Shown: positions 34,843-43,380 of the stretch, piece after piece | Numbering within the stretch: position 1 is the first letter of the stretch | How the letters are laid out: each line of letters begins with the position of its first letter | Source: CAZMGG01 sp964565715 | GTDB taxonomy: Bacteria; Planctomycetota; UBA1135; UBA2386 | NCBI GenBank assembly: GCA_964565715.1 | Contig: CAZMGG010000007.1 | Coordinates: 1 to 64,000, forward strand | Length of the DNA: 64,000 nucleotides | Direction: 5' to 3' | Translations under genes and position numbers: made by a program | Notes under the pieces: generated by a model | Databases searched by the model: none | What the model was told of the DNA's origin: nothing | Seen by the model: only the letters and a program-made list of their open reading frames with translations

Positions 34843-37578
34843 ATGCTCGCCAACCCAACCCAACCCAACCCAACCCAACCCAACCCAACCTCCTGGCGTG
34901 ACAGGCTGGCGCTTCTCGCGCGCGGCATCCTGTTGCTGATCTGCTGTGCGGCGGGCTTGCGCGCGCAACAGAACGATCGAGTCATCCACCTATGGGTTGA
35001 TCCTCGCTATGGCGACAACTACCTCGCCTGGACCTCGAATCCTGTACTGGGAGCGCCCAATTCGTTCTGCTCGGGTGCCAAGCCGCCGCACCCCCTACTG
35101 GCATTCGACACGACCCAGTCGGGTACGCCACCGCTCCTGCATGCGTCGATGCCATTCCGGACGGTGACCTCGGCGTTGCAGTACCTCCAGCAAGGGATCC
35201 AACAGGCAACGCAGGGTGCGTCGCCCTACCTGGCCGGGCAGTACACGTCCGCGTACGTGATCATCCACTGCCTGCCTGGACTGTATCAGGAGGTCGAACC
35301 ACAGGACTCGCGGGACCCTCACAACCGGCTCCTGGGCAACGGCGAGACGTTTCCGATCCGGCTGCCCAACCGGGTCTCGATCCAGGGCACGAGCGCCCTC
35401 AATACGATCTTCGAGCCCCTCAAGGGCCGTGGTCCCGTGTTCGAGCTCGGGACGGCGTCCTGGAATCTGGGCAAGGCCGCCAGCGATCCGGATCAGGCCT
35501 GGTCGTACATCGATTCGGTGTCGATCAGCAGCACCTTATGGATCAATGATACCGGACAGCAGGCACCCACTCCGAGGGAACAGTCCGGAGTCTTCGTGGG
35601 CGCCATCCCGGGCCAGCGAGTGTTCTTGAACGTCAGCAACTGCTTCCTCTACTGCAATGGGATAGGCGTGCTGGTGGACTCACCCTACTACGGGCCCGCC
35701 CCTGGCAACGAGCCTCCCGAGGCTGAGAGGCACCAGATCAACCTGATCAACAACACGTTTGCCTGGAACCTCATCGGAGTCTGGAGCGGCCAGCTTGGTG
35801 CCGGCGTCGGTTCCGTCGCGATTCCGAGCCAGTCGGGCACCGGTCCGGTCAGCCGGGGTTTCGCCCATGTGTCCTGCATCAACAACATCTTCGACTCGAC
35901 GCCGCCGCTGAGCGGCGATTCGAGCGCGGGTCCGATGGGCTTCGAGGTGCCGATGCAGAACCAGCAGCCGGGCTGCCCGCAGAAGAGCCTGCCGCGCGGA
36001 ATGCGGCGATGGGCGAACCTCGTGCAGAGTCCGGCTTCGATCGTGGTGCAGCCGAACAACTTCACCTTGTGGTTCCCGCGCGCGCACGGCATGTCCAACT
36101 TCGAGGGACTCGACGAGAATGACCTGTGGATCCAGGTCCCGGGACAGGCCTCGGTCGACACCAATGCCTACGAGAACACGCGCTTCAACCGGGCGGTCGG
36201 CAGCAGCATCAATGATCCCGGGTTCGAGTCGAACCGCTCGACCTTCTTCCCGGCCCTGCCGTTCACGCAGCCGGACTGGCCACAGACCAGCATCCTGACC
36301 TATCCCGCGAAGGACCTGACGATCTACACCGGCGGCTTCGCGTTCACCCAGCCGCGCTCGGCGGTGTTCATGAACCTGCGCGTCCGTGGTGCCGTGTACG
36401 TCCGCGACTCGCTGCATCTCGGTGGCTGGGCCGCCGGCGGCCCCTACTTCCGGACCTGTGACTTCGACCAGTCCCCGGCCGATTTCCGGCTGACGCCCAC
36501 GCCGTTGTCCTGGCTGGCCAGCCTGCTGCCGGTGCCGCGGCAGATGCCGGCGGTGAACTTCGCCGGCCATATCCTCGTCGATGCCGGATTCCCGAATCCA
36601 GCCGCACAGGCATGGCCGGCCGTCATGGACAACAGCGGCTTGTCGCCCGGGGTGCAGGTCTCGGTGCCGTGCCGGCCGCTGCCGAACGTCCCGAGCTACC
36701 CGGCGCCGATCGGGCCGTGGGAGTTCTGCTGCCAGGGCTTCGGCAACCCGCGGGTGGTCGCGGGGCCTACGGATGGTGCCGCGCAGCGTGTCGACATCGG
36801 GGCAGACGAGCTGGATCTGAACCGCGTAGCCGGCTACCGGGCAGGAACCACGTCGTTCATGACTGCGGGACCGGAGCAGAATCAGCCCTTGTGGCCGCTG
36901 ATCGACAACGACTACCTGTGGTTCCTGGGTACCCAGCCGCCCGGCGCGCCGCCGCCTTGGGAGGTGGGGAAGCCAACCCATGCCCTGTGGGACCCGGTGG
37001 GCTACACCGTGGCTCGGCTGCCCGGGTCGCCGTTGTACCTGCCGACGTACGTGGACACCGTGCCGCACCTGTTGCCGGACCAGCATCCCTACTGGTTCTA
37101 CACGATCAATCCGAACCTCTTCCCGACCAACTGGGTGTGGGAGATGTGTGCGCCGCAGCCGTACATCAACCACTTCCTGTTCCAGGACCCCTCGGTCGGC
37201 ATCGCCAACCCCACCGGCTCGACGCGCCTGCTGGGCAATCCGGATTACAACTGGGTCGATGACCCGCAGAACCACAGCCTGCCGTCCGGCACCCCGGTCT
37301 ACCTCACGGTCTGGCCGCAGATCCCGCCGCAGCCGCCCGCGGTCTTCGCGTACGACCCGCTGACCGGGTTCGGCGCGTTCTCCGAACCCTTCGGCCCGCC
37401 CGATCGGCCCTCCCAGCACCCCAGAATGGCCAGCGCCCCCTCGGGGAGCGCCATGCGGTTCAGTTTGGAGTTCCCGCGGCTGAGCGCTCCCCTGCTCGTG
37501 CGCCAGGGCTCCGGGCAGTACCTGAAGGTGGACCGGAAGAGCAACCTCCAGAGCTTCCTGGTGATCAGGCTGCCATGA
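34843..37578 (+). CDS. Large secreted protein with phase-switch repeat in its signal region (ON)
   Basis: The 911-residue product begins with GGAGG seven bases before ATG 34843, reads through the (CAACC)8 tract as a NPTQP-type stretch, and then continues with a good signal peptide core (RLALLARGILLLICCAAGL) ending in RAQ. The mature part opens VIHLWVDPRYGDNYLAWT and shows beta-helix-like tracts (LPNRVSIQGTSALNTIFEP, SYIDSVSISSTLWINDTG, FLNVSNCFLYCNGIGVLV) similar to right-handed parallel beta-helix proteins. No catalytic motif is apparent. Copy number 8 keeps the frame, whereas 7 or 9 units meet TGA soon after the repeat. The stop overlaps the next start (ATGA), coupling the Kelch gene to it. 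Confidence 0.85.
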   Translation: MLANPTQPNPTQPNPTSWRDRLALLARGILLLICCAAGLRAQQNDRVIHLWVDPRYGDNYLAWTSNPVLGAPNSFCSGAKPPHPLLAFDTTQSGTPPLLHASMPFRTVTSALQYLQQGIQQATQGASPYLAGQYTSAYVIIHCLPGLYQEVEPQDSRDPHNRLLGNGETFPIRLPNRVSIQGTSALNTIFEPLKGRGPVFELGTASWNLGKAASDPDQAWSYIDSVSISSTLWINDTGQQAPTPREQSGVFVGAIPGQRVFLNVSNCFLYCNGIGVLVDSPYYGPAPGNEPPEAERHQINLINNTFAWNLIGVWSGQLGAGVGSVAIPSQSGTGPVSRGFAHVSCINNIFDSTPPLSGDSSAGPMGFEVPMQNQQPGCPQKSLPRGMRRWANLVQSPASIVVQPNNFTLWFPRAHGMSNFEGLDENDLWIQVPGQASVDTNAYENTRFNRAVGSSINDPGFESNRSTFFPALPFTQPDWPQTSILTYPAKDLTIYTGGFAFTQPRSAVFMNLRVRGAVYVRDSLHLGGWAAGGPYFRTCDFDQSPADFRLTPTPLSWLASLLPVPRQMPAVNFAGHILVDAGFPNPAAQAWPAVMDNSGLSPGVQVSVPCRPLPNVPSYPAPIGPWEFCCQGFGNPRVVAGPTDGAAQRVDIGADELDLNRVAGYRAGTTSFMTAGPEQNQPLWPLIDNDYLWFLGTQPPGAPPPWEVGKPTHALWDPVGYTVARLPGSPLYLPTYVDTVPHLLPDQHPYWFYTINPNLFPTNWVWEMCAPQPYINHFLFQDPSVGIANPTGSTRLLGNPDYNWVDDPQNHSLPSGTPVYLTVWPQIPPQPPAVFAYDPLTGFGAFSEPFGPPDRPSQHPRMASAPSGSAMRFSLEFPRLSAPLLVRQGSGQYLKVDRKSNLQSFLVIRLP
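34851..34890 (+). repeat. Pentanucleotide tract (CAACC)8, predicted phase switch
   Basis: Eight perfect CAACC units lie two codons after the ATG at 34843. Forty bases keep the frame (5, 8 or 11 units in frame). Seven units would end at TGA two codons past the tract, nine at TGA about 15 codons past it. The position relative to the start is the same as that of the TCTCC tract at 2284. Confidence 0.92.
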
Positions 37579-39833
37579 GACGCGTACAGGTCGTCGAGTT
37601 GGGCTTGCTGCTCCTGGTCCTCGGACTGCGGCTGCCGGCCCAGGTGCCCATTGCTACGGCTCCGGCTCTGCCGAAGTGGAGTTGGTCGCTGTTGCCGCGG
37701 GTCAACCCCCGGATCGACGCGGGAGTGGCCACGGACGTGCTGCGCCGGCGGGTGGTGCTGTTCGGGGGACGCGACGACAACATGGGAGGCTTCCATGAGG
37801 GCGTGCGCGAATGGGATGGCTCGACCTGGACCGATGTGCCGGTGCGAACCGGTCCAGCCGCCCGATCGGGGAACGTGCTGGCCTGGGACCCGGTCAACCA
37901 GGAGGTGCTTCTGTTCGGCGGCAGTGGGCCGGGCGCCGAGAATGGCATCTGGGACACCTGGACCTGGAACGGTACGCGGTGGCGGGAATGGAATGTGACG
38001 CCACCGTCGGTGCCCGCGGGCTGGAACGTGGCGACGGATCCGGTCCGGCAGGTCGTGGTGCTGTTCGGAGGCTATCGGCCGTATGCCTACCTGAACGAGA
38101 CCTGGGAGTGGACGGGGTCGAGTTGGATCCAGCGCAATCCCGCGGTCAGGCCGCCGCCCAGGGTATGGGGCGCGATGGCCCACTGCGGCCGCAGCAACCG
38201 GGTCATCCTGTTCGGCGGTGCGACCGCGATCCCGGTTGCCAATGACACCTGGGAATGGGATGGCAACATCTGGAACAGGGTTCCCGGATCGGCGTCCGGA
38301 CCGGCAGCCCGTCTCACCCATGGCATGTCTGCGACGAGCCGGGGCACGGTCGTGCTCCATGGTGGCAATGCCAACAACCGGATGAACGACACGTGGGAGT
38401 GGACCGGCAGTCAGTGGGCTCAGCTTACAGGGCAGGGCACGCTTCCGCCGATGGACTATTGCTACCTGACCGAGGATCTCGTCAATGACACGGTGCTGCA
38501 CCTCGGGTGGCGGACAGCGCAAGGCGCGTGGCACAAGACGTCGCTGCTCGGCCCCAATGGCTGGACCACGGCCTGGGACGAGACGGCTGCCGGGGGAGAC
38601 GCGGTGGCCTGGGACAGGGCCCGGGACGAGCGGGTGATGCTGTCGGTCTTCGGCGGCCAGCGCGTCATCACGACGATCCTCGACGCCCAGGGCCGGACGC
38701 GCCGCGCGGCAGAGCCGCCGGCGGCGGCACCTCCGGGGGGGGACTATGCGACTTTCGGCTACCACGAGGCCGACCGGGTCTCTGTGCTGCTGTACTACTA
38801 CGTCTCGCCGTTTCCGGGCCTCTCGGCCATGCAGACCTGGCGATGGGACGGCCAGGGCTGGACCCAGGACCTGCGGCCGCAGCCGCCGCCACTCCCCGGC
38901 ACGGTCTTGTGCTATGACCGCGTGCGTCGGAAGCTGGTCGTGCTCATCAGGTCGAGCGGGGATCTGTGGGAGTACGACGTGCAGTCCGGCTGGACCCGGC
39001 GACCGACGGCCAACCGCCCCGCGCCGTACATCCGCGTGGGCGCCATGGACTGGTCCCCGGTGAACGGGCACCTGGTGTTGTACGGAGGCTACATCCAGGG
39101 CATCGGCGACATGCATGAGACCTGGGAGTTCGACGGGAGCTCCTGGTCCCGGATCCCGATCCCTGGCATCGATGGCTGGCAACGAGCTGGCTCGATGCGA
39201 TGGAGCGACACCATGCAGGCGTTCGTAATGGCCGCCCGGGAATGGGTGCTACCCCGGTATACCAAAGTCCGGCCGGCGCTCTGGCTCTATGACCACGGCT
39301 CCTGGCGACCCATGCTGCTGGAAGGTCGCCACGAGTTCCCCAACATATGGGATGGACCTGGCCATCTCATCGCCTACGACCGCCACGGAGAGATCGACGT
39401 TCTCTGGACCAGCGGCGGGACCGCCAGTTTCATGAGTCGCTTGCGCTACCCGACGATCGAGCCCGATCGGCCGCGCTACCGTCCGGGCGAGACCGTGCGG
39501 TTCGACGTCGACACACCCACGAACGGCCTCGGCGTGTTCGTGCCGATGTGGTCCCTGAGCCTCGACGGCGGAGTGTCGCTGGACGCCTTGGGTCTCGCCA
39601 CCGAGCGCGGCGCAACCCGCGGCGTGCTGCCGCTCGCCCCGGATGGTGTGTTTCTCGCGACGCTGGGTCAGTGGTGGCTGCCGCTCGATTCTTCCGGGCG
39701 CGGCAGCTTCTCCTGGACCGTGCCGCTGGCGCCGGCGCTGGTGGGCTTGCGCCTGTATGTGTCCGGCGTTCGGCTCGCTCCCAGTCTGGCGATCGACTGG
39801 ATCGCCGGGCCGCGCTGGATCGAGGTCTTCTAG
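37575..39833 (+). CDS. Secreted Kelch-repeat protein, partner of the phase-variable gene
   Basis: The 752-residue product has a signal peptide (VVELGLLLLVLGLRLPAQ) and Kelch blades with VVLFGG, DTWTWNG.RW, ETWEWTGSSW, DTWEWDGNIW and DTWEWTGSQW, followed by further, less regular blades up to about residue 600. The C-terminal 130 residues (RYRPGETVRFDVDTPTNG, then LYVSGVRLAPSLAIDWIAGP) form the tail module common to this family. It is a distinct paralogue of the Kelch protein at 5381. ATG 37575 overlaps the previous stop (ATGA), so its translation likely depends on the upstream gene being in phase. A binding or adhesive function outside the cell is the most likely role. Confidence 0.87.
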   Translation: MRRVQVVELGLLLLVLGLRLPAQVPIATAPALPKWSWSLLPRVNPRIDAGVATDVLRRRVVLFGGRDDNMGGFHEGVREWDGSTWTDVPVRTGPAARSGNVLAWDPVNQEVLLFGGSGPGAENGIWDTWTWNGTRWREWNVTPPSVPAGWNVATDPVRQVVVLFGGYRPYAYLNETWEWTGSSWIQRNPAVRPPPRVWGAMAHCGRSNRVILFGGATAIPVANDTWEWDGNIWNRVPGSASGPAARLTHGMSATSRGTVVLHGGNANNRMNDTWEWTGSQWAQLTGQGTLPPMDYCYLTEDLVNDTVLHLGWRTAQGAWHKTSLLGPNGWTTAWDETAAGGDAVAWDRARDERVMLSVFGGQRVITTILDAQGRTRRAAEPPAAAPPGGDYATFGYHEADRVSVLLYYYVSPFPGLSAMQTWRWDGQGWTQDLRPQPPPLPGTVLCYDRVRRKLVVLIRSSGDLWEYDVQSGWTRRPTANRPAPYIRVGAMDWSPVNGHLVLYGGYIQGIGDMHETWEFDGSSWSRIPIPGIDGWQRAGSMRWSDTMQAFVMAAREWVLPRYTKVRPALWLYDHGSWRPMLLEGRHEFPNIWDGPGHLIAYDRHGEIDVLWTSGGTASFMSRLRYPTIEPDRPRYRPGETVRFDVDTPTNGLGVFVPMWSLSLDGGVSLDALGLATERGATRGVLPLAPDGVFLATLGQWWLPLDSSGRGSFSWTVPLAPALVGLRLYVSGVRLAPSLAIDWIAGPRWIEVF

Positions 39834-39848
39834 ATCTAGATCTAGATC
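39831..39848. repeat. TAGATC hexamer, three copies spanning a stop codon
   Basis: Three perfect TAGATC units begin with the TAG stop of the Kelch gene, so copy changes leave a stop in place. The stretch TGGATCGAGGTC occurs just before and again shortly after the repeat (about 39816 and 39854), indicating a local duplication. Hexamers do not shift frame, so no phase switch is expected. Confidence 0.8.
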
Positions 39849-39880
39849 ACTTTCTGGATCGAGGTCCTGGAGGCAGTGCC

Positions 39881-40486
39881 ATGCACAGGAAGGTCTGGTA
39901 CACCGCGGCGGTCCTGGCCGGCATCCTGGCCCTGCTGGCATGGCTCCTGATGCCGCCCGGGGCTGGGCTGGGAGAGACACGCCGGATGGGCGCGGGGTTG
40001 CCGTCGACTCCCGTCCTGGGCAACGGGGACGGCTTGCCCGGCTCGCCCGATGCCGCCGCGCCCGAAGCGGACGCCACCGACTCCGCGCCGCCAGGGGAAC
40101 GGAAGTCGGCCGCTGCCCGCGGCCTACGCGTGACCGTGACCGACGCGGAGGGCCGGCCGCTGGCGGGCCGGCTGGGCGAGCAGCAGGGTGCGACGGTCGA
40201 CGCCCAGCTCGAACCGGGCTGCCTCGTGGACGTGTCGATCGGGGGGGATGGCGTCGCGGCCAGAGACCACATGGGCGTGCTGATCACCGAGGGATCGCTG
40301 GTGCGAATGGTCCACGCCCGCCGGGAGATGGTGACCACCGAGGCGGGGACAAGCCCCGGGTTCAGGGCGAGTCTCGCCGTGCCCCGGGGCGCGTGGCAGC
40401 TCGAATGCCTGGGACGGGATGGTGCCATGATCGCGCGGCGTACGATCGCGGCGGACTCACCGTTCCTGAAGGTGCGAATCCCCTAG
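39881..40486 (+). CDS. Membrane-anchored protein of unknown function
   Basis: From ATG 39881 (GGAGG lies 8 bases before) the 201-residue product has an N-terminal membrane anchor (AAVLAGILALLAWLLMPPGA), a low-complexity Gly/Pro/Ala linker of about 55 residues and a compact C-terminal domain (LRVTVTDAEGRPLAGRLGE, LEPGCLVDVSIGG, REMVTTEAGTSPGFRASLAV, WQLECLGRDGAMIARRTI) that looks like a small beta-sandwich, perhaps a carboxypeptidase-regulatory-like module. It is the last gene of the repeat-flanked cassette and lies 47 bases after the Kelch stop, so the three may be one transcript. Confidence 0.65.
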   Translation: MHRKVWYTAAVLAGILALLAWLLMPPGAGLGETRRMGAGLPSTPVLGNGDGLPGSPDAAAPEADATDSAPPGERKSAAARGLRVTVTDAEGRPLAGRLGEQQGATVDAQLEPGCLVDVSIGGDGVAARDHMGVLITEGSLVRMVHARREMVTTEAGTSPGFRASLAVPRGAWQLECLGRDGAMIARRTIAADSPFLKVRIP

Positions 40487-40490
40487 CCTA

Positions 40491-40514
40491 CGCTCAGGCC
40501 TTCTTGCGCACCGG
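40491..40514. repeat. 24-bp direct repeat, right copy
   Basis: Identical to 34602-34625. Here it forms the intact 3' end of the acyl-CoA dehydrogenase gene (stop codon complement at 40494-40496). Confidence 0.85.
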
Positions 40515-42569
40515 CGGCTCGAACGGATGCGCGAACGGCTGCGGCTCGACGCCGTCGAGCAGCGTGCTGCGGCCCTGTTCGACGTCGGCGCCGACCGCCG
40601 CCACCAGATCGCGGATCCGGCCCAGCGCCGGCAGGCCGCGCAGCAGCGGCAGGGCGCTCGCCTTCTGCAGCAGCAGTTCGCACTGCAGGGCGGCGACCTT
40701 CTGCTGGCTCGCATCCTGGTGGCGGGCGTGGTGGCAGAGCGCCACCACCGACACCAGGTGTTCGACCACCTTGCCCAGCCGCTGCAGCGGCAGCTGCGCC
40801 CGGGTCAGCTCCAACTGCAGGTGCAGGTTGATGCCGAGATAGGCCCAGCGCAGCGATCGCAGGCGCTGCTCGGCCGTGCGCAGCGATCGCTGCAGCAGCG
40901 GCGGCACCATCTGGTAGCGCGGGATCCAGGCCGTGGGCAGCAGCCGCAGCGGCAGGGCCAGCAGGTCGCAGAGCCCGTTCCAGGCGATCCAGGCCTTCAG
41001 CCGCCAGAAGCCCGGCTGCCGCAGGAGCCCCAACGTCGCCCGCAGCGCCCGCCCCGGCTGCTGGAAGAACGTCGCCGGCGTGATGCGCAGGATGCGCTGG
41101 TCTGGTGGCAGCGGCCGGCCGTCGGGTCCCTCGTTGATCGACTGGATCACGCCGAGCAGCCCCGCCAGGTAGCGGCCGGTGAAGGCGTCGGTGACGTCCT
41201 TGACCATGCCCATCAGGATCAGATCGTCCTCGCCCTCGACCACGCCGAACACGTGCATGTTGGCGCGGGCGTCGTTGACCCGGGATCCCTGGTCGAACGA
41301 ACGGCCGCCCAGCACGCGCTCGCAGGCGATCAGCGACTCCAGGGCGGCACCCGCCGAGGCCGACTTGGTCAGGTCGCGCAGGCCGGCGAGATCGACGCCG
41401 TCCTCGTCCTGCTGCAGCGACAGGTGGCTCAGCGCCCGGGCCTGCAGCGCCCCGCCGAGCATCCGGCCGAGCGCCAGCCGCGGCAGCTCGTGCTTGATGA
41501 CCTTGCCGCCGACGCCCTCGCGCTGCCGCGCGTAGTGGGCGGCATCGGCGGCGAACATCCGCTGGTAGCCCGCCGCCATCGCCGCCAGCATGCAGCGGCC
41601 CATCCGCAGGCAGTAGAACAGCACCTCGACGCCGTCGGCCTGGATCTGGCCCTCCGCCGGGATCGGGTAGTTGCGGAAGTGGAGCCGCGAGTTCCAGTTG
41701 GGCGTGAAGGCGTCGGCGCCGCTCGGCGTGCAGGCGAACTCGCAGTCGCGGCCGTCGCCCGGGCCGATGTCGGCCTCGGGCAGGCGCAGCACGAACAGGC
41801 CCACCTTCTGGCCGTTCTCGCCGATGCGGGCGACGATCGCCACCAGCGCGCCGTGGGTGGCGTTGGTGATCCACAGCTTGTTGCGGTCGCCATGCGCGAA
41901 CAGCCGGAAGCCACCGTCGCGCTCGTCGCGCTCGACGTAGGCGCGGATCTTCTTGGCGTTGACGCCGATGCCTACCTCGGTGAGGCCGAACGCCATCAGC
42001 TCGCCCTCGGCGATCAGCGGCAGGAAGGTGCGCTTCTGCGCCTCGCTGCCATACGCCAGCAACGAGCCGGCGCCGATGGTGAGCTCGCCGGAGATCTCGA
42101 CGGCCAGCGCGCCGAGCCCGTTGGCCGCCATCGCCTCCTCGGTCAGCGCCAGCTGCACGTAGCGGCCGCCGAGCCCGCCGAACCCGGCCGGCACGGTGAA
42201 GCCGTAGGCCTTCTCCTGGGCCACCGCGCGCCGCAGTTCGGCCGACAGCCTGCCGTCGGTGGTGAACGCCTCGCCGCGGCGCAGGCAGCCGATCGCCGCC
42301 TCGACCGCGGGCGCGCCGATGTGCTCGGTGCGCAGCGCCGCCAGGGCGCCGGACTGCAGTTCGTGGGCGTCGGGCCGTGGGCCGTAGATCAGCCGTTCGA
42401 CCAGACCGCGCTTCCGCTTGCCGAGCCGCTGCTGCGCCTGCCGCGCGGCCTGGTCGAGCGCGCCGACGTCGCGGGCGGAGTCGGCGTCGCCGGCGGCCAG
42501 GAGCGCGCGGGCGGCGGTGGACGTCTCCGGTTGGGGATGGGCGGGAGCGGGGGTGGGTGCGGTCGTCAC
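40494..42569 (-). CDS. Acyl-CoA dehydrogenase family protein
   Basis: From GTG 42569 the product has 691 residues, longer than the common 380-residue dehydrogenases and closer to the FadE-like group with an extra C-terminal region. The FAD-binding core is visible: LTEEAMAANGLGALAVEISG, AFGLTEVGIGVNAKKIRAYV, NKLWITNATHGALVAIVARI and MGRCMLAAMAAGYQRMFAAD, followed by LIACERVLGGRSFDQGSRVN near the domain end. It would take part in fatty acid beta-oxidation. The C-terminal 200 residues are helix-rich and end in PVRKKA. Its last 24 bases are duplicated at 34602. It is divergent from the peroxiredoxin gene. Confidence 0.85.
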   Translation of the reverse strand: MTTAPTPAPAHPQPETSTAARALLAAGDADSARDVGALDQAARQAQQRLGKRKRGLVERLIYGPRPDAHELQSGALAALRTEHIGAPAVEAAIGCLRRGEAFTTDGRLSAELRRAVAQEKAYGFTVPAGFGGLGGRYVQLALTEEAMAANGLGALAVEISGELTIGAGSLLAYGSEAQKRTFLPLIAEGELMAFGLTEVGIGVNAKKIRAYVERDERDGGFRLFAHGDRNKLWITNATHGALVAIVARIGENGQKVGLFVLRLPEADIGPGDGRDCEFACTPSGADAFTPNWNSRLHFRNYPIPAEGQIQADGVEVLFYCLRMGRCMLAAMAAGYQRMFAADAAHYARQREGVGGKVIKHELPRLALGRMLGGALQARALSHLSLQQDEDGVDLAGLRDLTKSASAGAALESLIACERVLGGRSFDQGSRVNDARANMHVFGVVEGEDDLILMGMVKDVTDAFTGRYLAGLLGVIQSINEGPDGRPLPPDQRILRITPATFFQQPGRALRATLGLLRQPGFWRLKAWIAWNGLCDLLALPLRLLPTAWIPRYQMVPPLLQRSLRTAEQRLRSLRWAYLGINLHLQLELTRAQLPLQRLGKVVEHLVSVVALCHHARHQDASQQKVAALQCELLLQKASALPLLRGLPALGRIRDLVAAVGADVEQGRSTLLDGVEPQPFAHPFEPPVRKKA

Positions 42570-42698
42570 GGGAATGCGCGGAGCAGGCTGCCGTGCGGCG
42601 GCGCCGAGGGCAACAGCGGGCCCGGGAACAGTGCTGGCGATGCCGGCGCGGGCTCGGTAGCTTCTAGCCCCAAACCAGGACGCATTTCCCGAATTGCC

Positions 42699-43304
42699 AT
42701 GAGCGACGCACCCAACATCCAGGTCGGCCAGGTCGTGCCCGACTTCGAACTCACCACCTACGAACCCACCACCAAGGGCTTCGGCAAGTTCAGCCTGGCC
42801 GAGGCCAGGAAGAACGGCAAGTGGACCCTGCTGTTCTTCTACCCGGCCGACTTCACCTTCGTTTGAGCGACCGAGTTCGCTGCTCTGGCAGAGCAGCAAG
42901 ACCGGTTCGCGAAGATGGGCTGCGAGATCGTCACGGTGAGCTGCGATACGCAGTTCGTCCACCTGGCGTGGCAGCGCGAGGAGAAGGAACTGGCCAACGT
43001 CAAGTTCCACATGGGCGCCGACCGCAATGGCGCCCTGGCCCAGCAGTTCGGCGTCTTCAACGGCGGGTTCGCCCTGCGCGGCACCTACCTGATCGCGCCG
43101 GACGGCAAGCTGATGAACAGCGAGGTCAACTTCCTCAACCTCGGCCGCAACATCGATGAGATCATGCGGAAGTTCAAGGCGAACATCTACCTGGCGAAGA
43201 AGCCCGCCGAGGGCTGCCCGAGCAAGTGGAAGGACGAGGGCGACAAGACCCTGAAGCCCGGCCCGGAGATGGTCGGCAAGGTGCACGAGGCCCTGAACGG
43301 CTAG
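42699..43304 (+). CDS. 2-Cys peroxiredoxin with selenocysteine (in-frame TGA) at the peroxidatic site
   Basis: The frame from ATG 42699 reads through TGA at 42864-42866 to a stop at 43302-43304, giving a 201-residue AhpC/TSA-type peroxiredoxin. TGA is codon 56, in DFTFV-U-ATEFAALAEQQ, where the family has DFTFVCPTE with the peroxidatic Cys. The resolving Cys is present as Cys173 in AEGCPSKW, at the spacing found in typical 2-Cys enzymes. A SECIS-like hairpin follows the TGA. The codons after it (GCT GCT CTG GCA, CAA) depart from the strong GCC/GCG, CAG preference of the gene, as expected if RNA structure is conserved. It reduces hydroperoxides. A single-base error (TGA for TGC) is the alternative. 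No selA, selB, selC or selD lies in the window. Confidence 0.75.
42879..42897 (+). promoter_or_regulatory. Putative bacterial SECIS element
   Basis: GCTGCTCT (42879-42886) pairs with AGAGCAGC (42890-42897) in an eight-base-pair perfect stem with a GGC loop. The loop starts 20 bases after the TGA, and has G at its first two positions, as in predicted bacterial SECIS elements. Together with the conserved catalytic position this supports selenocysteine insertion, but it is a small hairpin and needs the SelB partner to act. Confidence 0.6.
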
Positions 43305-43332
43305 TGCGCGGCGCAGCCCGCGCCGCAGCCGC

Positions 43333-43359
43333 GGCCCCGCCGGTCCCGCCGGCGGGGCC
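43333..43359 (+). terminator. Hairpin after the peroxiredoxin gene
   Basis: GGCCCCGCCGG (43333-43343) pairs perfectly with CCGGCGGGGCC (43349-43359) around a five-base loop. There is no T run after it, so it may stop transcription inefficiently or protect mRNA ends. Confidence 0.45.
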
Positions 43360-43380
43360 GTGTCGTTGGGTGGGCGGGGC

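Noticed and set aside
39831..39848. TAGATC hexamer as a phase switch
   Set aside because: A six-base unit cannot change frame and it lies at a stop codon; a regulatory effect on the next gene is possible but nothing supports it.
40527..42866. A long plus-strand frame running into the peroxiredoxin gene
   Set aside because: It is antisense to the acyl-CoA dehydrogenase and only shares its last 55 codons with the peroxiredoxin, whose start at 42699 is clear.
42699..43304. Reading the peroxiredoxin as two separate genes or a pseudogene
   Set aside because: The frame continues without shift after TGA, the codon is exactly the catalytic position and a hairpin follows; no other damage is seen. 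A base error remains possible and is stated in the finding.
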